Assembly (NCBI RefSeq): GCF_019599505.1
Contig: NZ_RKLT01000040.1
Span: 1-21,224, forward strand
Origin: Haloarcula nitratireducens
GTDB lineage: Archaea > Halobacteriota > Halobacteria > Halobacteriales > Haloarculaceae
Direction: 5' to 3'
Length of the DNA: 21,224 nucleotides
Position 1 is the stretch's first letter. Each line of letters begins with the position of its first letter. Made by a program: the position numbers and the translations under genes. Below the pieces are notes generated by a model. It saw only the letters and a list, made by a program, of their open reading frames with translations. It did not search any database and was not told where the DNA came from. Below are positions 8,701 to 15,215 of this stretch, in pieces.

Positions 8701-9320
8701 TCGATACTGTCACGAAGACGCTCTTGTAACGATTCTGAATGGCTCCACCACGGTGTGTCCCAGAACGGTCTTCCTTCGATCGCGTCTGCATCGGCATTAA
8801 TGAATTCGAGCGACGGCGCGTTCGCAAATCGGATGATTCCATCCGGATCAAGAATTCCCGCAAATGACGCTGGATGGTCAACTAGCGCTTCGAGTTGCCT
8901 GACCGTCGCACGCGGATGGACCGTCGCCGTGTCTTCTCGGTTACACACCGCCGCAAGCCTGTCTGTCAGCGTCTCGGCAGTCGCATCGAGATGCTCGCCG
9001 GAGACGTATTCCGTGGCCCCGCGCTGCGTCGCCTCAATCGCGACCGTCCCATCCGTCGTCGTCGAGTACGCGAGCATCGGGAGCAGTGGATATCGGTCGT
9101 GAACCGTTGTTATCGCGTCCAACCCGCGCTCGGAATCCGGTGCTGAACAGTCGACGACAGTACAGTCAATCGCATTCTCAGTCCAAACCGACCAGATATC
9201 AGCCTCCGCCGTAGCAGTCCGTACAGCCCAGTCAGGTCGGTCACCGAGACGCTCCCGGAGTTCGGGGTCGGTAGTGTGTCCGCCAGGAGAGATGGCGAGG
9301 ACATCCCGTGTGGGTGGCAT
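5787..9320 (-). CDS. Multi-domain PAS/GAF hybrid-type histidine kinase
   Basis: The 1177-residue soluble kinase has, in order: a degenerate receiver-like domain (1-125), PAS (138-258), GAF (285-425), PAS (437-542), GAF (553-697), PAS (700-818), PAS (828-942), a HisKA-like helix pair with His959 in RILRHNLRNDLN, and HATPase (1060-1165). The ATP site is complete: LLENALEY (N box), DNGSGIP (1101-1107), GTGLGLWLV (1126-1134). The receiver keeps an Asp at 57 (VVDCSAPD) but lacks the usual C-terminal Lys (TEYVSGEH), so phosphorylation is doubtful. No membrane helix is seen. Six sensor domains suggest several intracellular cues are integrated. A clear TATA box precedes the ATG at 9320. It is convergent with the HalX gene, whose product may be one of its targets. 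Confidence 0.9.
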   Translation of the reverse strand: MPPTRDVLAISPGGHTTDPELRERLGDRPDWAVRTATAEADIWSVWTENAIDCTVVDCSAPDSERGLDAITTVHDRYPLLPMLAYSTTTDGTVAIEATQRGATEYVSGEHLDATAETLTDRLAAVCNREDTATVHPRATVRQLEALVDHPASFAGILDPDGIIRFANAPSLEFINADADAIEGRPFWDTPWWSHSESLQERLRDSIERAAAGESVSMQADHYSPDGDQRIVQLGLEPVRDETGTVVAIAAEGQDVTEREQLTTELRENQTALERLYRVSSDTERSLEEKFQQLLELGCERLNLDIGFLSTIDIDGDEFKIVEARGAHEQIQSGARSPLSETYCRRAIEADGLLGVQDAKSEGWVGDPAYERFDLGCYLGGKIIVDGDLYGTLCFADQETRKISFSPAERTLVELITEWVSHELEHREYERELEAAQERLEETLERIDDAFFSVDAAGEFTYINSRAEGLLERSAKELIGNNIWEEFAEVTELPFFDEYQRAIETQEPVTFEAEYEPLDVWFEVNAYPSEDGLSVFFRDVTERRERERILNELLETSRDLMQASTRDEIADIVVQAAEEVLGEKITLVRMYDPDEEALVPVASTDTVDEQMEERPLYESGEGPVGRVFDRMEPEIYAEAAAIDDDRDRSPVQSVMYLPIDDHGILSIGALERDAFDTTDQQYAELLAATAGAALSRSERQRDLRKYEAILETVQEMVYVLDREGNFTLVSEPLADWLGYSVDELIGRPVSFVLTDDAVAEGRQLLEELRSRPNETSREYEAEGITRTGDRVPVEIELTPFPEDSEFIGSVGAVRDLRDLVSAREDVVEERDRFSYLFENLPDPIEEVEFEGERAVIRNVNPTFERLFDTDAETLVGESRKTLLDSPDHRYPGPADVQYSDGGSDLMEFTANTPTGRRNFLFRQISYQTASGERGFGIYTDITRLKRRERHLQVLHRILRHNLRNDLNIVHGFADQLVTELEETETQAYARRIRETADKLVNLSKTAQEIERIIDREVTTESIDPESVVTDLIEEYREAYPDAEIELHQVEAVGVYADRRLRTALEHLLENALEYTEDVTPHVQISIATDDNAPEWVRVDIEDNGSGIPDREWNVIVGDREITQLEHGTGLGLWLVKWLVDAYGGDLDYTESDLGGSTVTMWLRKAPDSVEGVDRDRSG

Positions 9321-9351
9321 TCGTGGTATACAGACTTACTGACACGGGAGG

Positions 9352-9362
9352 AATATAAAAAG
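9352..9362 (-). promoter_or_regulatory. TATA box for the large kinase
   Basis: The minus strand reads CTTTTTATATT, centred about 36 bases upstream of ATG 9320, which would leave a leader of roughly ten bases. The plus strand here reads TATAAAA, so it could also fire rightward, but the next rightward gene begins about 95 bases away and has its own weak CTTATTT at about 9430. Confidence 0.5.
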
Positions 9363-9454
9363 CGTCCTTGGCCGTGACTCGCCCAACTCGAGGCACCAAC
9401 GCTGTGAGCGCTGTTTAGCCCTTCACCACGCTTATTTGTGTGCTATGCCTCTGC

Positions 9455-10099
9455 ATGATCATGTCTGTTACAGGTACCGACGTCGGTACTCTCTTTCGTA
9501 GGGGCGATGGGGACGCTTCGAACGTCCTATTGCTTGCGCCGGCGCTGTCGGAATCCGAAGACGAAGCCTGCATCGACCTGCTGACGATTCGGGACATCGC
9601 TCACGAAAACGTCCTCTCGGTCACCGTCACACAAACGGCACAAGACCGCCTCGAACTCTGGGAAACCCACGTCGGCGAAGCCCTTCCAGCACAGGCCGGC
9701 ATTATTTCTGTCGGGGAACAAACACGGTCAACGAGCACGTCACGGATCTCGCCGTCGCAAACGCCCGGCCGGATTGCGATCGACGCGGTGTCCGACCCCG
9801 CCGACCTGACCGGCCTCGGGATCAGCCTGACGAACTACCTCTCCGAGTGAAGCGAGAACGGTAACCAAACAGTCGTGTGCTTCCACTCGCTGACCCCACT
9901 CCTGCAGTATGCCGACCTCCAGCGTGTCTTTCGGTTTCTCCACGTCCTGACTGGCCGGATCGATTCTTCGGACGCCGTTGCGCACTACCATATGGATCCG
10001 ACTGCTCACGACGAGCAGACGCGCAACACGCTCGTGCAGTTGTTCGACGCGACCATCGAACTCGATGCGGACGGCAACCGATCCATTACACACCGGTAG
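9455..10099 (+). pseudogene. DUF7504-like gene interrupted by an in-frame TGA
   Basis: The frame opens with an ATG at 9455 or 9461 and reads NVLLLAPALSESEDEACIDL, then GLGISLTNYLSE, and meets a TGA at 9848-9850. The same frame continues at once with sound coding sequence: SENGNQTVVCFHSLTPLLQY, then RVFRFLHVLTGRIDSSDAV, to a TAG at 10097-10099. Together the halves form a DUF7504-like protein of about 214 residues, a haloarchaeal RecA/KaiC-like fold often next to kinases. No indel is needed; one base turned a sense codon (TGG, GGA, CGA and others are one change away) into TGA. The product is either lost, a 131-residue fragment, or made by read-through. Only 21 bases separate it from the kinase at 10121, so they form an operon. 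Confidence 0.75.
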
Positions 10100-10109
10100 G
10101 CTGCCTCCC

Positions 10110-10114
10110 GGAGG
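10110..10114 (+). promoter_or_regulatory. Shine-Dalgarno site of the PAS kinase
   Basis: GGAGG lies six bases before the ATG at 10121. It is the clearest Shine-Dalgarno site in the window and fits an internal operon gene translated from a message begun upstream of the DUF7504-like gene. Confidence 0.6.
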
Positions 10115-10120
10115 CCAAAT

Positions 10121-11197
10121 ATGGAACACGCGCGTCAAAAGTACTCGACGCTCATCGATGCTGCTCCGGACGCGATCTTCCTCGTGGATATGGAACAGGG
10201 GCGAATTCTCGAGGCCAACTCCCGTGCTGCTGACCTCCTCGAGCGACCGGTCGAGGACCTCGTCGGGTCGCCGGTGACTGACGTCCATCCCCCAGAGAAG
10301 GCTGATCAATACCGTGCCCGTTTCGAACAGACAGTCGAAGAAGAAAGTCTCAAGTTCAGCAGCCTTCCCGACGACTCGCAGGTCTACCTCGTGACCAGTG
10401 ACGGCGAACGCATTCCGGTCGAAATCCACGCTCAAGCCGTTGAACTGGATGGGACGTTCTGTCTCTACGAAATAGTCCGGAATATCAGCGATCAGCTTGC
10501 CCGCGAACGCGAATTAGAGCGGCAAAACGAACAGCTCGAACAATTCGCGAGCGTTGTCTCCCACGACCTCCGGAACCCATTGAATATCGCTCAGGGTCGC
10601 GTGGAGATGGCTGCCAAAGAAACTGGCAACGAGCATCTGGCTGAAGCCGAAAATGCATTCGATCGGATGGATGAACTCATCGATGACCTGCTCGAACTGG
10701 CCAAGCAAGGCCAATCCGTCGCCGCGACCGAGTCAGTGGCGCTCGCCCACGTCGCCCGCCGAGCGTGGGACGCTGTCGAAACAGACGATGCCACCCTATC
10801 GGTTGAATCGACGAATACCTCGATCAGTGCTGATGGCTCACGACTCTGCGAACTGTTCGAGAACCTGTTTCGCAACGCGGTCGACCACGGCGGTAATGGG
10901 GTCACCGTGACTGTTGGAGCGCTCTCAACGGGCTTCTACGTTGAAGATGATGGGGCCGGGATTCCACCTGAGGAGCGGGACGCAGTCTTCGAATCCGGCT
11001 ATTCGACCGCCGCAGAGGGCACCGGATTCGGGCTCACGATCGTTCACCGAATCGCGAACGGACACGGGTGGAATATTTCGGTCACCGAGAGCGATACCGG
11101 AGGTGCCCGGTTCGAGTTCGCGGATGAACCACCACGCACCCCCACCATCGATGGAGCGGCGGCCGGGACATACTCCGAGTCCGAGGAGCGCGAGTAG
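10121..11197 (+). CDS. Soluble PAS histidine kinase
   Basis: The 358-residue product has one PAS domain (about 5-125), a short coiled segment, HisKA with His148 in VVSHDLRNPLN, and HATPase with N252 in RNAVDHGG, G1 DDGAGIP (276-282) and G2 GTGFGLTIV (300-308). It should be an active cytoplasmic kinase. No membrane helix or receiver is present. From the HisKA domain on it is a near copy in layout of the kinase at 2905-4905 (compare SHDLRNPLNIAQGR and SHDLRNPLNVAQGR), so the pair probably share partners. It follows the DUF7504-like gene in one operon. The partner regulator is not next door; the HalX protein at 5170 is the only one in the window. Confidence 0.9.
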   Translation: MEHARQKYSTLIDAAPDAIFLVDMEQGRILEANSRAADLLERPVEDLVGSPVTDVHPPEKADQYRARFEQTVEEESLKFSSLPDDSQVYLVTSDGERIPVEIHAQAVELDGTFCLYEIVRNISDQLARERELERQNEQLEQFASVVSHDLRNPLNIAQGRVEMAAKETGNEHLAEAENAFDRMDELIDDLLELAKQGQSVAATESVALAHVARRAWDAVETDDATLSVESTNTSISADGSRLCELFENLFRNAVDHGGNGVTVTVGALSTGFYVEDDGAGIPPEERDAVFESGYSTAAEGTGFGLTIVHRIANGHGWNISVTESDTGGARFEFADEPPRTPTIDGAAAGTYSESEERE

Positions 11198-11247
11198 GAA
11201 TCGACTCTCCCTCCAGATTTACGACGGGGGAACCACGATGTGTGAGT

Positions 11248-11594
11248 ATGTCAGACGAAGCTACCCAGCGACTCACAGCCTACTGCCGAGACCGAGCTGG
11301 AGACAGCCTCCGGAGCGTCGTCGAATACGGCGAGACTGAGTAAGAGCTGGTGTATCTGCGTGAAGACCTACAGTCCGAATACAGCGGTGGCCAGTTCGAC
11401 GATCTCGTCGAAGAGGCCCGTGCGGTTCACAACCGAGTGTGGGCTGTCGGCACGGAGGCTGGCCCACTTGGATCGGCACGAGCGACAGTCCATTATTTCG
11501 AGAACGCATTTGTGATTCAATTAGTTCCTGAACGAGAATGGGGATCCACCGGCCTTCGATCACGACGGACTGCGCTCAGTAAATTCTACATCGA
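11248..11594 (+). pseudogene. Decayed DUF7522-like gene
   Basis: From ATG 11248 the frame reads MSDEATQRLTAYCRDRAG and RSVVEYGETE, then a TAA at 11341-11343. The same frame goes on with ELVYLREDLQSEYSGGQF, RVWAVGTEAGPLGSA and VHYFENAFVIQLVPERE to about 11540. The family-like C-terminus, FDHDGLRSVN, then appears in the +1 frame (11555-11584). So one nonsense change (a Tyr codon TAC or TAT is one base from TAA) and one frameshift have killed a small protein of about 115 residues. The layout resembles a haloarchaeal family I know as DUF7522; the name is tentative. The 3' end runs straight into an integrase remnant. Confidence 0.6.
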
Positions 11595-11883
11595 CTTTCG
11601 GATGCCGCAGAAATCGATATCGCCCACCCGAAACACGACTACCTTGCTCCTCAAGCCGGTCGACGAGGCATGGGAGAGGTCCTCGTCAGAGCGTTCGGCT
11701 ACACGATCGCAACTCGATATCTCGACAACTCGGAGGAGATGGTTCGCGAGCGCTATTCCCACATTGAGGCAGGGGAACCTTGGAGACGTGGCGACTGAAG
11801 CTCTCAACGAGGTTGACCATATCGGGAAGCAATTGCCTTCTACAGTTACTCTCGGTTGGCGCTGCGAGCGACACGTACGTTGA
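11595..11883 (+). pseudogene. Tyrosine recombinase/integrase, C-terminal remnant
   Basis: In one frame 11595-11777 encodes LSDAAEIDIAHPKHDYLAP, then GRRGMGEVLVRAFGYTIA and YLDNSEEMVRERYSHIEAGE. This is the C-terminal catalytic part of a haloarchaeal phage-type integrase, with the GRRG arginine and the RERYSHIEAG nucleophilic tyrosine. After GAA at 11775 the family continuation LGDVATEALNEVDHIGKQL appears one base later (from 11779), so an extra base, probably a C in GAACCTTGG, shifts the frame. The N-terminal two-thirds is missing; the fragment abuts the decayed DUF7522-like gene. It marks a former integration event; no attachment repeat or tRNA is visible beside it. Confidence 0.7.
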
Positions 11884-11973
11884 TACTGAATGACCACGTT
11901 ATTCTCTAGCAGACCGACTGAACGATTCCGACCCCGACCCCGTCCGTGAACGAGCCATCAATTCAACGTACCC

Positions 11974-12612
11974 ATGCCAGTTGACCCCGTGTGTGGGATG
12001 GAAATCCCACCCGAATCTGCCGAAGCGACAACCGAGTACGACGGTGAGTCGTTCCACTTCTGCTCGAACGACTGCCAAGCGTTGTTCGATAGCGCTCCCG
12101 AGAAGTACGTCGAGACGCCGCACCCCCATCTCATCGAGACAGGCGGTGCTATCATCCCTCGTCTGACATACGGCCGTGCGAAAGGTGAATTCGACATCGA
12201 TATCGCAGATCTCACGTCGCTTCAGGAGGGCGACAGCGTCAGTTTCTCGAAGGAAATTACGGACGACGACGTCCGAAAATTCGCCGAAGCGACCAGCGAC
12301 ACGAACGCCCTCCACCTCAACGACGCGTTCGCTGAGAAGACGCGATTTGGCCACCGGATCGTCCACGGGACACTCGTCTCCGGACTCATCAGCGCCGCCC
12401 TCGCGTGTTTCCCCGGGCTCACGATCTACATCTCGCAGAATCTCGAGTTCCGACGCCCGGTCGACATCGGCGAATCACTGACGGCTCGATGCAAGATCGT
12501 CGACGAACTCGAAGGCGACCGGTATCGACTCACGACGCGCATCGAAAACGACGCTGACGAAATTGTCCTCGACGGGACGGCAACGGTGCTGATCGACCCT
12601 CTCCCGGAGTGA
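11974..12612 (+). CDS. phaJ: YHS-MaoC (R)-specific enoyl-CoA hydratase
   Basis: The 212-residue product fuses an N-terminal YHS metal-binding domain (residues 1-46, DPVCGMEI with Cys7, then FHFCSNDC with Cys30 and Cys34) to a MaoC hot-dog domain (80-208). The catalytic pair is Asp109 and His114 in SDTNALHLND, followed by FGHRIVHGTLVSG. The MaoC part should hydrate 2-enoyl-CoA to (R)-3-hydroxyacyl-CoA, feeding polyhydroxyalkanoate synthesis in the cytoplasm. It lies 26 bases before phaC, so the two are one operon. The YHS domain is usual on copper and mercury proteins and is odd on this enzyme, though such fusions occur in haloarchaea. The symbol rests on context and motif. Confidence 0.82.
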   Translation: MPVDPVCGMEIPPESAEATTEYDGESFHFCSNDCQALFDSAPEKYVETPHPHLIETGGAIIPRLTYGRAKGEFDIDIADLTSLQEGDSVSFSKEITDDDVRKFAEATSDTNALHLNDAFAEKTRFGHRIVHGTLVSGLISAALACFPGLTIYISQNLEFRRPVDIGESLTARCKIVDELEGDRYRLTTRIENDADEIVLDGTATVLIDPLPE

Positions 12613-12638
12613 CTCGTCCGTACAGCTAGATTAAGACC

Positions 12639-13964
12639 ATGAACCCGTTCACAGCCCCACTGGAGATCCAACGCAAAATGCTCACCCAGGGAGCGGACGC
12701 TGCCGAGATGATTCGTCTTCTTCCGGATCGGATTGAAGATCTCGCCTCCGTCGAGGTCGGGCAGACTCCAAGTGAGGTCATCTACTCCGAGAACAAACTC
12801 GATCTCCTCCACTACGAGTCACTCACAGACGACCCGCACAACACGCCCCTCCTCGTCGTCTACGCGCTGATCAACCGTCCCTACATCCTCGACCTCCAGC
12901 CCGACAAGAGCGTCGTTCACCGATTCCTCGAAGACGGCTTCGACATCTACCTCATCGACTGGGGTGAACCGTCTCGGCTCGACGCGTCGTTGACGTTGGG
13001 CGACTACGTGAATCGGTACCTCGACAACTGCGTCGACGTCGTCCGTGAGCGAATCGGAACGGACGAAATCAACGTGCTCGGCTACTGCATGGGTGGGACA
13101 CTGAGTACGATGTACGCGACGCTTCACCCGGAGAAGGTCCGTAATCTCGGCCTCATGGCGACGGGATTGTGTTTCGACGATACGGGTGGCGTCCTAGAAC
13201 AGTGGGGGAGCGAGGAGTACTTCGACCCGGGAGTGATCACCGACACCTACGGGAATGTCCCAGCGGAATTTCTCGCGACTGGGTTCGCCCAGATGAATCC
13301 CATCGATAACTACCTCGGGAAGTACACCATCCTGTTCGACAACCTCGACGACAAGACGGCCGTCGAGAACTTTGGTAGGATGGAACGCTGGGTGCGTGAC
13401 GGGGTCGATGTCGCGGGCGAGGCCTATCCACAGTTCATTGAGGAGATTTACCAGAAGAACGCACTCTACCGGAATGAGCTCGTCCTGGACGGCGACCCCG
13501 TCGACATCGGGAACCTCACGATGCCGGTGTTACAGATTATTGGCTCGTTCGACCACCTCATCCCGCCGGAGGCGAGCAAGCCCTTCACCGAGGGTATCCC
13601 GAGTACGGACACCGACATCTACGAGTTTCCGACCGGCCACGTCGGAATGGCCGTTTCGGGGAAGGCCCACGCGGAACTGTGGCCTCGTGTCGCGACGTGG
13701 TTCCGTGAGCGGTCGGTAGCACAGGAGGAGGAGTCGGCCACGGTCGACCAGGGTGAAGCTGAAGCGGAGACTGACCAGAATCGGTCGCTGCAGACGCTCG
13801 ACGGGATCGGTCCGACGTATGAGGAGCGTCTCCACGACGCGGGGATTACGTCGGTGACGCAACTCGCTGGTGAAGAAGCTACTTCTCTCGCCATTCGGCT
13901 CGGGCTGAGCGAGTCACGGGTTGCCTCTTGGATCGAGCAAGCGAGACAAATGACGACCGACTAA
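12639..13964 (+). CDS. phaC: Class III polyhydroxyalkanoate synthase with HhH tail
   Basis: The 441-residue product polymerises (R)-3-hydroxyacyl-CoA into PHA on the granule surface. It has an alpha/beta-hydrolase fold with the lipase-like box GYCMGG (Cys150), Asp305 in SFDHLIPP and His334 in TGHVGMAV, the spacing of class III synthases. An acidic linker (about 360-382) joins a helix-hairpin-helix tail (384-437: LDGIGPTYEERLHDAGI, then LAGEEATSLAIRLGLSES). Class III enzymes need PhaE, usually encoded just upstream in haloarchaea; here that place is taken by phaJ and no phaE is in the window. The tail may replace a partner contact, or PhaE is elsewhere. Confidence in the enzyme is high; the role of the tail is unknown. 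Confidence 0.92.
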   Translation: MNPFTAPLEIQRKMLTQGADAAEMIRLLPDRIEDLASVEVGQTPSEVIYSENKLDLLHYESLTDDPHNTPLLVVYALINRPYILDLQPDKSVVHRFLEDGFDIYLIDWGEPSRLDASLTLGDYVNRYLDNCVDVVRERIGTDEINVLGYCMGGTLSTMYATLHPEKVRNLGLMATGLCFDDTGGVLEQWGSEEYFDPGVITDTYGNVPAEFLATGFAQMNPIDNYLGKYTILFDNLDDKTAVENFGRMERWVRDGVDVAGEAYPQFIEEIYQKNALYRNELVLDGDPVDIGNLTMPVLQIIGSFDHLIPPEASKPFTEGIPSTDTDIYEFPTGHVGMAVSGKAHAELWPRVATWFRERSVAQEEESATVDQGEAEAETDQNRSLQTLDGIGPTYEERLHDAGITSVTQLAGEEATSLAIRLGLSESRVASWIEQARQMTTD

Positions 13965-14053
13965 AGCCGTGGATTGTTGATAACCAATCAGTTGAGAGGG
14001 AACTGCGAGCAATAGACGGACGTGAATTCGCCTTCTGGAGTGTTCAACTTGTA

Positions 14054-15016
14054 TCAGTGGGCGTGGGAGTTAAGATAGGTTCGACGGTCGCCGTATGCCG
14101 GGCTCAATTCGATGGTGGCGTGATCGACCCCGTGATCCTCAAGGACGTGATGAATCTGCTGGGTAACTGTGTCGGCCTCGCTCATCGTCTCAACCGACGT
14201 TTCGACGTGTGCCGTCGCGACCGTGATCTGACTACAGATCTGCCACGCGTGCCAGTCATCAATGTGGTCGACACCGTCGACGGCTTCGATATCCTCCCGG
14301 ACGTGCTCGGGCTGGAACGGTGTCTTCATGAAGAAGATAGCGCCGCTGCCACGCAGAACCTTTCCGGCAGACCACAGGACGATGCCAGCGATAAGCGCAG
14401 CAGCGATCGGATCGATAACAGTGATTCCGGTGACTTCGACCACAGCCACGGAGACGATGACGGCGATCGACCCGCCGGCGTCGCCGAGGAGGTGATAGAA
14501 CGCACCTTTCTCGTTGAGACTCATCTCCCCACCCTGGAGGATGAAGACGCTGCCGACGTTCACTGCTAACCCACCAATTGCAATCACGATCGTCGGGACA
14601 GTCCCGATCTCGATCGGGGTCAGGAACCGCTGATAGGACTCCCAGAGGATGTACCCGACCATTGGGATGAGCAAGACGCCGTTGAGGAAGGCAGCCAGCG
14701 GTTCGAGCCGGTGGAGCCCGTACGACCACCACTCTGACCCCTCGTATCTATCCGCGACGTAGGAGGCGGTAAACGCCATCACGTACGCCAGCGCGTCGAA
14801 TAGCATGTGGACGGCGTCGCTGATAAGCGCAACAGAGCCGAAGAGGAGTCCCCCAGCGAGTTCAACGACGAAGCCGACGATGTTGATGACGGAGACGAGT
14901 GCCAGCTTTCGACTGCTGGCCGACCCCCCGTGCCCGTGGCCAGGATCGTGATCATGCGAGTGTCCATGGGCTTCGTCCCCGTGGTCCCGATGGGCGACGC
15001 CACTCTCGTCGGTCAT
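14054..15016 (-). CDS. Cation diffusion facilitator, likely zinc exporter
   Basis: The 320-residue membrane protein has a His-rich N-terminus (about 9-30, HGHSHDHDPGHGHG), six membrane helices (about 38-230) and a cytoplasmic ferredoxin-like domain (235-310). The transport site is His70 and Asp74 in SDAVHMLFD plus His175 and Asp179 in FYHLLGDAGG. This HDHD set is the zinc signature of the CzcD/ZnT branch. It would export Zn2+ against protons at the cell membrane. The promoter has a TATA box 30 bases upstream inside a short palindrome, so metal-dependent repression is plausible. It opens the metal block that follows, but is convergent with phaC. Confidence 0.9.
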   Translation of the reverse strand: MTDESGVAHRDHGDEAHGHSHDHDPGHGHGGSASSRKLALVSVINIVGFVVELAGGLLFGSVALISDAVHMLFDALAYVMAFTASYVADRYEGSEWWSYGLHRLEPLAAFLNGVLLIPMVGYILWESYQRFLTPIEIGTVPTIVIAIGGLAVNVGSVFILQGGEMSLNEKGAFYHLLGDAGGSIAVIVSVAVVEVTGITVIDPIAAALIAGIVLWSAGKVLRGSGAIFFMKTPFQPEHVREDIEAVDGVDHIDDWHAWQICSQITVATAHVETSVETMSEADTVTQQIHHVLEDHGVDHATIELSPAYGDRRTYLNSHAH

Positions 15017-15041
15017 TCGTGACAGGTCGTACTCGAACGAG

Positions 15042-15052
15042 GTTTATTAAAC
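15042..15052 (-). promoter_or_regulatory. TATA box within a palindrome, CDF promoter
   Basis: The sequence GTTTATTAAAC is a perfect inverted repeat about a central T and contains the TATA box (TTTAATAA on the minus strand), about 30 bases upstream of ATG 15016. A repressor bound here would block TBP, a common archaeal layout. No regulator gene of the ArsR, DtxR or MerR type was recognised in the window. Confidence 0.5.
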
Positions 15053-15173
15053 ACCGTATCAGCTACCCGGCCATCTGTCCACAATATCTAGCATATTATT
15101 GGCACAAAATTAGCAACCACGGCTGCATTCTCCGTTCCGGGAAGTGTGTTTCGTGGTAAGGTTGTTTGTCCCA

Positions 15174-15215
15174 TCATCTGATGACGATGCCCCCGTCGAT
15201 TTCCATGTAGGGGTG
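15174..15215 (-). other. In-frame continuation of the CuA-like gene after TGA
   Basis: Immediately after the TGA at 15218-15216 the same frame reads HPYMEIDGGIVIR and then a second TGA. These residues supply the missing His and Met copper ligands and the final beta strand of a cupredoxin, so this is coding sequence by descent. GGA (Gly), common before the His in such motifs, is one base from TGA. Confidence 0.7.

Noticed and set aside
9740..10435. 231-codon minus-strand open frame
   Set aside because: It runs opposite the DUF7504-like gene and the PAS domain of the next kinase; those have recognisable protein sequence and this does not.
11884..11973. Attachment site or tRNA next to the integrase remnant
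   Set aside because: No cloverleaf or direct repeat could be found in these 90 bases.
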